Shown here piece after piece: positions 10,563 to 21,761 of a stretch of 64,000 nt of DNA (its first letter is position 1; each line of letters begins with the position of its first letter). The notes beneath the pieces are model-generated. The model made no database searches and was not told where the DNA came from. It worked only from the letters and a program-made list of their open reading frames with translations. The stretch lies in the NCBI RefSeq assembly GCF_000001735.4, contig NC_003071.7, forward strand, positions 15,041,443-15,105,442, in the 5' to 3' direction. This stretch comes from Arabidopsis thaliana (Eukaryota; Streptophyta; Magnoliopsida; Brassicales; Brassicaceae). The translations under genes were made by a program, and so were the position numbers.

Positions 10563-10650
10563 CTCAATCTTATCATCAGTGTGTGCTTCTGTTTTCATGA
10601 ATAAATTGAGCAATCGTGAATAAAATTTGTATGCAACTGTGTACAAATTG

Positions 10651-10674
10651 TTTTTTTTTTTTTTTTTTTTTTTT
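10651..10674 (+). repeat. Poly(T) tract of about 24 bases
   Basis: An uninterrupted T run lies between the 3' UTR of copy 2 and the promoter of copy 3. It sits near the edge of the duplicated unit. Run length is prone to sequencing error. Confidence 0.8.
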
Positions 10675-10859
10675 CAATAAATATCGAAAATACTTGTTTT
10701 CTCATATTTTCATGTTAATCCCATACTTTTAAAATTGACAAGAAAACCTAAATATACTTTGGTGTCTTCTGATTGATTTTAAAAACATTTTGAGTGGATA
10801 CAAAAAGAGCTCAAGATACAATCCTCTTTATTTTTATTTTCTTGTGGTGCGTTTCAACG

Positions 10860-11718
10860 ATGGCGAAATCTCCGGTGGAAGTGAATTTGATTCCTATCGA
10901 AGCTACTCCGGAGAACTTCGCAGAGTATGGTCAAGTCATTGAAGCCTCTCGTGATGGTGCTGGTTTCGGTCCCCACGACGCTCAACTAGATCTCTCTAGA
11001 GGAACCCCACGGTACTCTTTTCCCCGATTCTCTTAAATTTCGTTAATCCTTAAGATTATTTGTTAATCTTCGTTTAAATTCCTCATTTTTGATGCTAATT
11101 TATCAAGCTATGTGATTTGTGTTGGTTCCTAAATACTAGTGTTGTACAAGGTATTTATAACAAAGTCCTAGCTTTTAGGTTTCAGATTGGTTTGTTCTCA
11201 ATGTGTAATATAATTTGACGGCAGGCTCTATATACTTAGGCTGAAAGAAACACCCTTAGGGTTTTTCAAGATCACACATCACGCAAAGGTGACACAGTGT
11301 CTAGGATCAATAGGAGGTGATGTTTGGTATATGGGAGTGGCTAAGCCGTCTCTTATTGAAGATGATGACGATGATGGAAGGAGCGTAGATACAGTAAAAT
11401 CAAAGTCTGGTCACTTATACATTCCACCTGAGGTGGAAGAGATTCGCGTCTTCAGGTTCTCGGGACCAAAGTTTGTGAAACTGCACCGTGGTACATGGCA
11501 TGCTGGACCCTTGTTTAGTGGCAGCTCCTTCATGGATTTCTACAACTTAGAGCTCAGCAACACAAATGTGAGTGAAGAATGGTTTTAAATTGTTAATACA
11601 CAGTAGTGTGATGAATGACATTGACGGTGATGTTGATGCTCAGGTGGTGGATCACACGTCACATGATTTCACCAAGAATAATGGAGTCAGCTTCGGATTT
11701 GACACATTGTCTTCCTAG
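10860..11718 (+). CDS. Ureidoglycolate lyase/hydrolase (AllA-like) family protein, tandem copy 3
   Basis: Exons 10860-11011, 11225-11567 and 11644-11718 give 189 residues. The protein is almost the same as copy 1 apart from a few substitutions, one extra aspartate in a GAT/GAC repeat (EDDDDDG), and the ancestral-looking end FGFDTLSS. Intron 1 is also very close to that of copy 1. This indicates recent duplication or gene conversion between copies 1 and 3, with copy 2 left out. The AllA-like motif KLHRGTWHAGPLF is intact. The fold is a cupin barrel, the enzyme activity unproven. It is followed within 800 bases by SPP on the same strand. I believe this is At2g35830. Confidence 0.87.
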
Positions 11719-12509
11719 CTCAATCGTATCATTGGTGTGCTTCTGTTTTTCCTTGTGGATCTATATATGTAAGCCTGTGTAGTGTGTACACTCTACACAA
11801 ATTGGTTATGTGCAATAAAATACCGGTTTAAGTTAACCAACTTTGTTTCCAGTACTCCTTAATCTCCTCCATCTGGTTTTTTAATCATTCTTCAATTTGT
11901 GGTTTTGTGTTAAAAAAAAAAAGGAAAGCAAACCTTTGAATATATTAAAGAAAATTGGTGACATCATTCGGCGTTTCTAGTAATCTGCTCTGTTGCCAGT
12001 TACAGTATATACTTAATTCATTAGTAAAGTATATATATTTAATTTTATTAATAAAAACGATTAGTAACGTGTAACCGTAGCCGTTGGATATATATTACAC
12101 CTACACGTGCAATGCAACCATCTTTCGATCGCACAAAAAGCAAACGAAAGGCCAAGAGAAGAGCTCGAGATCGATCCGAATTTGTGGCAAAATCAGATTC
12201 TCTGGGTACACAAAGTTTTCTCTTCACTTTCATCTTTTTCTTCATATATTATTATATTCGATTTTGCATCCTGCTCTGTGAGTGTTCTTCTAATTCCAAT
12301 CACTATCTCTGACTGATTCATGTTTTCAGTCTCATGTGTTTCATTATACTTTTGTTGAATTCAATTACAGGTTTTGATACTCCATAGATAGAGTGTGTAC
12401 AATCTGTACTTATTTAGTGATGATCCACTTTTTGTATTCTTTAATTGAATTTGAGAAATCATATTGAATTAACGAATATGCTAACTTCAGGAAGACGATA
12501 TTAGCAATC
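11719..12509. other. Intergenic: copy 3 3' UTR and SPP promoter with spliced leader
   Basis: This carries the parent of the repeat at 8744-9058. SPP probably has a leader intron: a GGTACA donor at 12206 and the acceptor CTTCAG ending at 12490, leaving a 19-base piece before the ATG. A G-box-like ACACGTGC lies near 12103. No gene is seen. Confidence 0.6.
11805..12183 (+). repeat. Parent copy of the promoter repeat (SPP side)
   Basis: Same ordered blocks as 8744-9058, but here joined to the SPP transcription unit. It is slightly longer because of AT-rich insertions between the blocks. Confidence 0.75.
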
Positions 12510-14334
12510 ATGGAGCGTCTAACATCTCCTCCTCGTTTGATGATTGTCTCTGATCTTGATCATACTATGGTATAAAGCTGCCATTTTTACGTCTTTTTAA
12601 AAGTTTGTTTGATTGAATGATTGATGTGATTGTTTGTGTAGGTTGATCATCATGATCCTGAGAATCTATCTCTGCTGAGATTCAATTCGTTGTGGGAACA
12701 CGCTTATCGCCATGACTCTCTTCTTGTGTTTTCTACGGGAAGATCACCGACATTGTATAAAGAACTCAGAAAGGAGAAACCTTTGTTGACCCCTGATATT
12801 ACCATTATGTCTGTAGGAACTGAGATTACTTATGGTAACTCTATGGTTCCTGATCATGGTTGGGTTGAGGCTCTGAACAATAAATGGGATTTGGGTATTG
12901 TCAAACAAGAAGCTAGCAACTTCCCTGAGTTAAAGCTTCAGGTACTCTTTGGCTCGAAACATAGTGTTTTTGTCTCACAATCTTGCAATGGTTCAATGAC
13001 ATGAGTTTGATTGCTGCTTGTAGGCAGAAACTGAGCAGAGGCCACACAAGGTTAGCTTTTATGTTGAAAAGAGTAAGGCTCAGGAAGTTACTAAGGAGCT
13101 ATCACAGAGGTTCCTGAAACGTGGGGTGAGTTTGCTTTGATAATGTTATTGTAGGAACTGTGATTTACCTTGAGATACCGTGACTTTATTGAAATGGTTT
13201 ATGCTGGTTGTATCAGCTGGATGTCAAAATAATTTACAGTGGAGGTATGGATTTGGATATTTTACCACAAGGTGCCGGAAAGGGACAAGCGCTTGCATAT
13301 CTGCTGAAGAAACTGAAGACTGAGGGGAAACTCCCTGTCAATACTCTTGCTTGTGGCGACTCTGGGAATGATGCTGAGCTGTTTAGTATTCCCGATGTTT
13401 ATGGTGTTATGGTTGGTTGCTCTTCAATCATGGTTCACCATGTCTCTGAAATATTATATTTTCATCGCAATGTTGAAATCTGTTAGTTCGTTCCCAGGTA
13501 AGCAATGCTCAAGAAGAGCTGTTGAAGTGGCATGCTGAAAATGCAAAAGACAACCCTAAGGTAATCCATGCAAAGGAGAGGTGTGCAGGTGGGATTATAC
13601 AAGCCATTGGTCACTTCAAGCTTGGTCCGAACCTTTCTCCAAGAGATGTCTCTGATTTCTTAGAGATCAAGGTGGAGAATGTGAACCCTGGTCACGAGGT
13701 TGTGAAGTTTTTTTTGTTCTACGAGAGATGGAGACGGGGCGAGGTTGAGAACTCTGAGGCATACACAGCAAGCCTCAAAGCTTCAGTTGTGAGTATATAA
13801 CCGAATTTAGATAATGTATTGCAGTTGGATTAAATACCTGACTCTTGTTGTGTCAACCTCTTTCAGCACCCCGGTGGTGTGTTTGTCCATCCATCTGGTA
13901 CTGAAAAATCTCTGAGAGATACCATCGATGAGCTGCGCAAGTACCATGGAGACAAACAAGGGAAGAAGTTTCGCGTTTGGGCAGATCAAGTCCTGGCAAC
14001 AGACACTACTCCTGGGACATGGATAGTAAAGCTTGATAAATGGGAGCAAGATGGTAAGCTAAGCCTTATTGCCTAAACCTGCATCATCTATAACTCAAAT
14101 CCCATCAGAATATAACAATACTTTCTCTTGCAGGGGACGAACGAAGATGCTGCACAACAACTGTCAAATTCACCTCAAAGGTATGAGATTGTGTTATAAG
14201 AGTAGCTCTTAGAATTTTGTTGATGATCGATATCGCGGAATGTGCAGGAAGGGGAGGGATTGGTGTGGGAACATGTACAACAAACCTGGTCGAAAGAAAC
14301 AATGGTGAAGGATGATAGCAGCTGGATCATCTGA
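12510..14334 (+). CDS. SPP2: Sucrose-6-phosphate phosphatase
   Basis: Eight exons: 12510-12569, 12642-12941, 13024-13125, 13217-13411, 13498-13788, 13867-14053, 14134-14180 and 14248-14334. They give 422 residues, the usual plant SPP length. The enzyme removes phosphate from sucrose 6-phosphate in the cytosol, the final step of sucrose synthesis after SPS. It belongs to the HAD superfamily. The nucleophile motif is SDLDHTMVD near residue 14, motif II lies in VFSTGRS, and motif IV is [13 protein letters not shown]-terminal S6PP domain follows ([13 protein letters not shown]..., [11 protein letters not shown]). Exon 4 ends and exon 5 begins at a GTT/GTA pair, placed here to give GVMVSNAQEE. I believe this is At2g35840. 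Confidence 0.95.
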
Positions 14335-15310
14335 GTAACATCATCTCTCTACAGATTAAGACTTCTTCTTCTCTTTCTCGTCTTATGATCTCTGCCTTAA
14401 ATCATTGGAACTTCGGTATAAAAACACATGAGATCCAATAAAACATTGTCTTCATAAAACTTGGATCTCAAAACTCATTCTACAATCCATATTATCTATA
14501 ACTCCAAGTTAACACAGTTTTCTTTGTATACCCCTTTATAGTATATGATATTATCCATTTGGCATTTTTTTGAATTGATTAAGTCAATTCATTAGTATTA
14601 GTTTACATATAAAATCACATATTTAAAGGTCTAAAGTCTATTATAATCAATTCTCTCAAATATTACTACTCCACTTGGACTTCGGAAAAGCTTATTCCTA
14701 ATTGGATTACGAATTAGTGTAATCCCCTTATAAAAGAATTTATTCACCTTATAGAAAGACATAGCAAAAAAAAAAAAAAAAAAAATCACCTTGAGAGATT
14801 TGAAATTGGACGAACAAAAATCACAAGCCCTAAGCTCAAGTGGATACATGACAAAAATTCAGTAATTATAGAAGAAACAAGACTCGTGCAACATATCTTA
14901 AGTAAGTACTCCTAGTAGACAACCTCAAATCGTCTTAGTTCGTTGCTATGTTACGAAGCCATTAGTATTGTTTTAGTTTTCATATTTACATTAGTCCAAA
15001 TAGTCAAAGTTCGTAATTTGATATTTTAAAATTGTTACTAAAAACGTCGACAGAAGATTACAAATTCCTACAAAAAAAAAAAGTCCACCAACCATTAATT
15101 TCAAAACCTTCCACTTCCACGCCATTATTTATTTTCTTTTGTTCTTTTTCAAGTTTCAACTCTCCTCTATAACTGTTTCATAAGTTGGAAAAGAAGAGAG
15201 TTATTAATTTCATCACAATGCTTCCCTTCCTCGGAACTTCGATCATGTCAAAATATCTTCTAATCTCTTTCTTCTCTCATCTAAATTAACAGCAACAAAA
15301 TCTCAAGAAG
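14335..15310. other. Intergenic: SPP 3' UTR and promoter of the small membrane protein
   Basis: AT-rich, with a 21-base A run near 14767. No reading frame or RNA gene could be supported. Confidence 0.55.
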
Positions 15311-15553
15311 ATGGAGAGCTCAATTGGGTTCATGACAGTCTTCGCCGTCTCTGGAAGCGTGGTGCTTCTTGCAGCTCAGCTTCACAAGCGTCTCCTCTCT
15401 GGTTACATGGACAAGCTCGAACCTCCTACTAAGGAAAGAAAGAAAAAGAAAAAGAAAGTGAGCTTTGCAGAAGATATGGTGGAGCCGTCAGGGAACAACG
15501 AAGAGTATCGCCGGAGTTTTCGCAAATCATCAAAGTTGGAGGATGAAAGATGA
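15311..15553 (+). CDS. Small single-pass membrane protein, unknown function
   Basis: Intronless, 80 residues. A hydrophobic helix (GFMTVFAVSGSVVLLAAQ) starts about residue 6. A basic linker with a run of lysines (KERKKKKKKVSFAED) and an acidic, hydrophilic tail follow. The lysine run right after the helix predicts an N-out, C-cytosolic topology by the positive-inside rule. The ATG context is AAGATGGAG. The codon use and an ordered helix-basic-tail layout make it a likely real gene. I recall a plant-only family here (At2g35850), with no known role. Confidence 0.7.
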   Translation: MESSIGFMTVFAVSGSVVLLAAQLHKRLLSGYMDKLEPPTKERKKKKKKVSFAEDMVEPSGNNEEYRRSFRKSSKLEDER

Positions 15554-16022
15554 AGTCAACATTCAACACATGAATTTTTCTGTGTATTTGTTTTCCTTAT
15601 TTGGTAAATATTAAGTGTACACCGCTCTTCACAAAATTAGGAGCTAGACCGGACCACATACCCCATTCCATGTCTTTTTTTTTTTATTATGCCAAGTTGT
15701 CAATGGACGTAGATGTAGATGTGTTGTTGATGTTCTCATTCGTATCTCGAGTAGCGTATAATTAGTACCAGCCAAAATTGGTACACTAGCGTATTAATTA
15801 GAACCAGCCAAAAGAAAGATTCAAGATGACGTAGTACTTGGGCTTTTGGTATAAAGCCCAGGCAGATTTGGAGTTTACATTTTTGGGGAGAACATATATT
15901 TAGCTTCTTTTTTGTTTTTTTCTCCAACAACATGCATTGGTTAAAATATGGATTATGACTTACAACGATAGTAATACAAATCCTGGTCGATTAACAATCT
16001 AATAGTCGATCAATCATCACTG

Positions 16023-16079
16023 CTAGAAACAGTGCCGCCTAACAGTACCCCTGAAACCATAAATGGGTTTCTAGTTAGG
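16023..16079. repeat. Nested inverted repeat (57 bases)
   Basis: CTAGAAAC at 16023-16030 is the exact complement of GTTTCTAG at 16067-16074. CCTAAC at 16038-16043 pairs with GTTAGG at 16074-16079. These overlap, so two alternative hairpins are possible. It could be a MITE end or a small foldback. No target-site duplication was recognised. Confidence 0.4.
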
Positions 16080-16754
16080 TAAACAATATAAATTAGTAAC
16101 TACAACATACCAATGTAAGGACGTGAATTTATATTTGTCCTATCAATCTTTAATTTTATAAGAATGAATTAGTATGAATCAATGGTAAATTAATTGCAGG
16201 GATACTTTGATTAATAATGTCATATTACAAGATCTTCATAATATCTCGAATGGCCATGCATCTCGCATCTACCCTAAAAGTTTATATACAATGCATGCTT
16301 TTTCTCAATTATTGTCAAATTTATATTCTTTCTCTAATAGAAAAAAACCTTTTAAATCACCAATTGACTTTTCTTTTCGAAATAATGGAATCATATATAT
16401 TGACACCTAATAAATTAAAATGATTAAGAAAAACTTAATAGTGAAGAATTCCGTTTCTGTTACGAGTGAGGAGGAGCTCTATGGCCAAATTTAATATCAA
16501 GAAATTGAAAATATTAAAATGAATACCAATAAATGTTTTTCTTCTCTATATAATGTTGGTGGGACTGACTGGGAACGGAGCTTCGAATCAAAGAAGAAAG
16601 CCAACTACCAAAGACAGTGTCGGTTCGACGGCGATGGCAAATCTAACGGCAGGAGAAACGTCGCCGTTTCAGATCATTTATTAACGTCGAAAACGAGTTT
16701 TATTAAAAAAATTATTTTATTTGATCCAAAACGAGATTTATTTTTATATTATCA

Positions 16755-16826
16755 AATCATACGTTACGACTTTTTACGCGCTTTTTCACCACACGTACCA
16801 TTAGCAAATCATACGTTATGACTTTT
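16755..16826 (+). repeat. Imperfect direct repeat, about 51-base spacing
   Basis: AAATCATACGTTACGACTTT near 16755 recurs as AAATCATACGTTATGACTTT near 16806, with one mismatch. Both are followed by a TTACGCG or GCGTAAAA stretch. Confidence 0.6.
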
Positions 16827-18416
16827 GCGTAAAAGGTAAAAACTTGTTTTACATCTGTCTCACAAAACTTGTAACTTGTATATTCATTTTATTGATCAAG
16901 TAGATGTAGATCCCCATCACAAGATGTGTGTTTTATTCATTATGACGACATATTTATGTGTGATATATAGGATAAAAAGATAAAATTAGATTTATGTTGG
17001 ATGTATTTGTCTTAAGTCTTTTAAACAAAGATTCTTGAAAAATGACACAATGTTAGATCAAAAGTTTTAATCGATACATTTAGACTAAAGACATCTTACC
17101 TTCCTTCACTGGTTTTCTTACAATGATTTCAATATGTAGTAAAATAAAATGTGTTGTTTATTGCTATATGAGACTCATGGGTCTAGAAAGTATAAACTAT
17201 AAGTCATTTGGATAGGGGTTTCTCTATAATTTCACCCACGAAAATGGATTACAATGTAACTTCATTTCATAAACACTTTTAACAATGCTATAACATTCGA
17301 CTATGTTTATCACCGAAGATTCACTTATTAGGCTTTCTTCTAGTACATCCAGAGAAAACTTCGCATGTGTTCGACTGGAGCAATTTAAAAATGAATGATT
17401 TTAAGCTAAGTAAATGATTTTTAGTATCTTGAGAATATGGACAAACAAACAAAAAGTTTGTAAAGAATGACAAAGAGGAAACCCATGAAAAAAAGATACA
17501 ATATATGGAAGCTCACAGACGATGACGGCATGAGAGTTATTATGACATACAAACCAATCGATAAATCTTTAACAATTTACTGAAATATTTGACTAATAAT
17601 CTTTTGGTTTTGGAATAATGAACCGATCGACCGTCATATAAAATATAAATGATTGGATCCACGTACGTTGGTGGCCGAGCCTCTGAAAACGAATTTGATT
17701 TATCTATTTTGCTAACTAATCACCTAACGTAGTTTTTGTGTCTCAATGGTTGTACAAAAGATAAAGTCTCAAGAATTTATTAACAAAAGAAGTGGCCACG
17801 AAGAATGGAATTTTGTTGTATCAATGAAGCATAAGTAGTACCATAGTATTTTAAAATTCGAAATGCAAATCAAATTTCAACGTGACAACATATGTTGTAT
17901 AATAGTTAATCATAGTAAATAGCACACATTGCAGCTAATAATTGGATTTACAATTGTTTGAGTCGTACGTTTTGATCTGTTGTTTACAAGAAAAAATACA
18001 AAGATGGAAAGTTCTAACTTCAAGTGAAGTTCAGATATCGACCGAGTCAGAACACGACACGAGGCTCGAAGACAGAGGCATAGTGCTGAGTTGTTCAACA
18101 GAAGCAAGTAAAAACCTTTTGTCTGAGAGAGAGGCTCCGAGTTAGGCATAAGCCAAACAACTTGACACGACACATAACCTTTGCTTCTCGTGTAGACCCA
18201 ACTTTTTACCCTTACCAAAAATATAAAATAAAATATGCAAAAAACACACCCACTCAAAAATTAAAATTTTAATGAAAGAAAGAAGAAACTTCACATCAGC
18301 ATCAGAATCTCTCTTTCTCTCTCTCTCCTTCTTCACAAGCAAAAAAACACCAAACCATTTTTCTTTCTTCATTGTGCCGACACTTCTTTCCCCTCTCTCT
18401 CTCTCTCTCCACCGCC

Positions 18417-20368
18417 ATGGATTCCTCCTATGGCGCCACAAAGTTCCTTCTCCTCCTCTTCCTCACCACCTCCATTGCGACCGCATTACCCGATAACAAA
18501 CCAGTACCGGGTCAAATAAACTCAAACTCAGTCCTCGTAGCTCTCCTGGACTCTCACTACACAGAGCTAGCAGAACTAGTCGAAAAAGCTCTCCTTCTCC
18601 AGACCCTCGAAGAAGCAGTTGGTAAACACAACATCACAATCTTCGCACCACGCAACGATGCCTTGGAACGAAACTTAGACCCACTCTTCAAATCTTTCTT
18701 GCTCGAACCAAGAAACCTCAAATCTTTACAATCTTTATTAATGTTCCACATTCTTCCTAAACGAATCACTTCTCCTCAATGGCCTTCTCTTTCTCATCAC
18801 CACCGTACTCTCTCCAACGACCATCTCCACCTCACCGTCGACGTCAACACTCTTAAAGTAGATTCCGCTGAGATTATCCGACCCGATGACGTCATTAGAC
18901 CCGATGGTATCATTCACGGCATCGAACGTCTTCTCATCCCTCGCTCTGTTCAAGAAGATTTTAACCGCCGTCGTAGTCTCCGTTCAATCTCCGCCGTTAT
19001 ACCAGAAGGAGCTCCTGAGGTTGACCCTAGAACTCACCGTCTCAAGAAACCATCTCCCGCCGTTCCCGCCGGAGCTCCTCCGGTTCTTCCAATCTACGAC
19101 GCTATGTCACCAGGTCCTTCCCTAGCTCCTGCTCCAGCTCCCGGACCCGGTGGTCCACGTGGCCATTTCAACGGCGATGCTCAAGTTAAAGATTTCATCC
19201 ACACTCTCTTGCATTACGGTGGCTACAACGAGATGGCTGATATACTCGTCAACTTAACCTCTTTAGCCACTGAGATGGGTCGACTCGTGTCAGAAGGCTA
19301 CGTTTTAACCGTTCTTGCTCCTAACGACGAAGCCATGGCTAAGCTCACAACGGACCAGCTTAGCGAGCCAGGTGCTCCTGAACAAATTATGTATTACCAC
19401 ATCATACCGGAGTATCAAACAGAGGAGAGTATGTACAACGCTGTTCGGAGATTCGGAAAAGTGAAGTATGATTCATTGAGATTCCCACATAAAGTGTTGG
19501 CTCAAGAAGCTGATGGATCTGTCAAATTCGGACACGGTGATGGTTCAGCTTACTTGTTTGATCCTGATATCTACACGGACGGTCGGATTTCAGTTCAGGG
19601 TATTGATGGAGTCTTGTTCCCGAAGGAGGAAACGCCGGCGACGGAGATTAAACCAGCTGCTCCGGTCGTTAAGAAAGTTTCTAAATCAAGAAGAGGTAAA
19701 GATAAATTTTCCATTTCTTTACTCTTTTTGTTACGATTATTTTTAGACGCTAATTATTCGGTCAATAAATATTTGACATTGACATCTAAACACAAAAATT
19801 CATCATTGTTTTGTGTCATTGAGTGTCAAAAATTCTTATTCTAACATTTATTAGTTTATTACTGTACTAAACTTTATGTGTGGAATGAAACATTAATCAC
19901 ATAGATTAGCACTTAGCAGCCATGAATTTGGTCGTATAATGAGAGTAGAAGTAAGAAAACATGTGGGATTTGGAATAAAGTAGAGACTTGTGAGAGAATG
20001 AAGACAAAACTCTCTTAACAAATTTTGTTTTTTAATATTCCGCTTACTTTTATTCTTTTTAATTCTTTAACCCACCGACGAATAATCCCATATTATCATT
20101 AAATTAAGGAAAATGATTTTTATTTGTTCTTTATAAAAGACAAGCTGTGATTGAGACACATTGGTTCGTTAACGACAGCTTGTCTAAATTTTCACTAAAA
20201 CCCAAACCAAACTCTTTTTTTTCTGGTCTTTTGGGTTTTGTTTCTAATCATATATTCATTTGCACTTAATCATTGATTAAAGTTACTGATGATATGATAA
20301 TATATGCAGGTAAATTGATGGAGGTAGCTTGTAGAATGATGGGGTCACGGTTTATTCCGTGTCAGTGA
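18417..20368 (+). CDS. FLA16: Fasciclin-like arabinogalactan protein
   Basis: Two exons, 18417-19695 and 20310-20368, give 445 residues. The start is the ATG in CCGCCATGG. An upstream in-frame ATG at 18372 would spoil the signal peptide. Layout: a secretion signal (KFLLLLFLTTSIATA), a first FAS1 domain (~40-190), and an arabinogalactan glycomodule rich in Pro and Ala (SPGPSLAPAPAPGPGG, about 245-260). A second FAS1 domain (~265-415) with the YHIIPEY/VLAPNDEAM motifs and a basic tail follow. The C-terminus (MMGSRFIPCQ) is hydrophilic, so a GPI anchor is not expected and the product should be a secreted cell-wall glycoprotein. The second exon encodes only the last 19 residues. I believe this is At2g35860. 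Confidence 0.92.
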
Positions 20369-21761
20369 TTTCACACGTTATCAAAAAAAAATTCCAAGCT
20401 TCCAAATTCTTAATTCTGTAAACATGTGGAAAAAAAAAAGAAAGAGTTGAATATGTAAATGATGTGATTTTTGGGTTCGTTGTTATTTGCATGTTCTATT
20501 TGTAATTTTTTTATTATCATAAATATATATATATATATACGTAGATTTTGATTAAGTTTGTTATTTGGGGGTGAGTAAAAAAGTTCTAGGAGTTTAGAGA
20601 AATCAAATATGTAATACAAGTTATACAATCTGTATGGAAATAATAAAGGAAGGATCCATTTGTGTGCCTATTCTATTCTATTCCATTCTCTCCTATCAAT
20701 TATTGATATCTAATTCTGTAAATAGAAAATGTCTGTCACATATTTGTTGCATATAAAATGTGTGATTGGAAATGGTAGTTGCAATGTACATAATGGTATA
20801 CATCAATTAGCATAATGTACATTTATTCACCTTGGTCATAAAGTCAGCGTATTTATTTATTCTTTGCAAAAAAATTATAACAATATTCTTGTGTGTAACC
20901 AACCAAACACAAAGGAGAATTAAGTATTCAGATCAACAGTAATTAATTGGGCATATTACATATAAACAGCTAAATTTCACATGATTAAACTCTTTGGAGA
21001 ACTATTTGCTTTTTAAAACAAAAAAGAACTTTTCTATGTATGTTTTACAGCGAGATGATGAATGATATATTTCACAGCCTAGGACACGAATCTTTAATGT
21101 TACTATTAAGACGGTGAGAGAAGATATTACAAGAGTAAGTGGGCACTGGCCACGAGGGCAGGTGAGCTGTGGTGTGGCTTTTGTCCTCATGTATTAAAAG
21201 CCTGATTCTCTCTAGTCTTTTGCAAATGAATGTATCACTAAATTCTTTCTCTGGAATTTCACAAAACTATCTAATAGTAAGTCAAAGTCAAACGTTATGA
21301 TGTGTTTTGATATTACAAAAGGTGAAAAACTAATCAAGGAATTACAGTATTTCAAGTTTGTGAAATGTAGATCTAAAGCATGATCTCATATTCACCACAA
21401 AACATGTCGCAAATACGGAATACCCCACAAGGATCGATATTTGTAGCTGACCTTAGTAAACCTCAGCTGTAAATAAAGACCCCACTAGCCTCTCCTTAGA
21501 CATTAATTATTTGCACAACTCACCACTGTTATACACTTCAAATTCACACATATCTATGCTCGTGATACATATTTGAGTTCAACACATTTGAGACCATCTT
21601 AAGAAGCAATCGAGGCTTAATTTTCCAAAAAATAAACTGAAGGAATGAAGTATAAACTCTTAAAAAAGTAGACGCAATGCAACAACTCTATTCACATTAA
21701 TGCTTTAAGAAAGAAAAAAAGAAGCAGACATTAGACATCGCTGCTGAATGCTCTCTTTGCT
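20369..21761. other. Intergenic between FLA16 and WDL4 (convergent 3' ends)
   Basis: AT-rich, holding the two facing 3' UTRs and an (AT)n tract near 20522-20539. No gene is seen. Short minus-strand frames are not convincing. Confidence 0.55.

Larger units (their letters stand above)
15554..18416. other. Long intergenic region before FLA16
   Basis: Mostly AT-rich. It contains a small inverted-repeat element (16023-16079), a promoter-like patch with a 16-codon orphan frame (16545-16684), a 51-base imperfect direct repeat (16755-16826) and the CT-rich FLA16 leader (18308-18410). I support no gene. Confidence 0.5.

Noticed and set aside
10212..10646. 144-codon minus-strand frame opposite AllA-like copy 2
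   Set aside because: It is a shadow of the real exons on the other strand.
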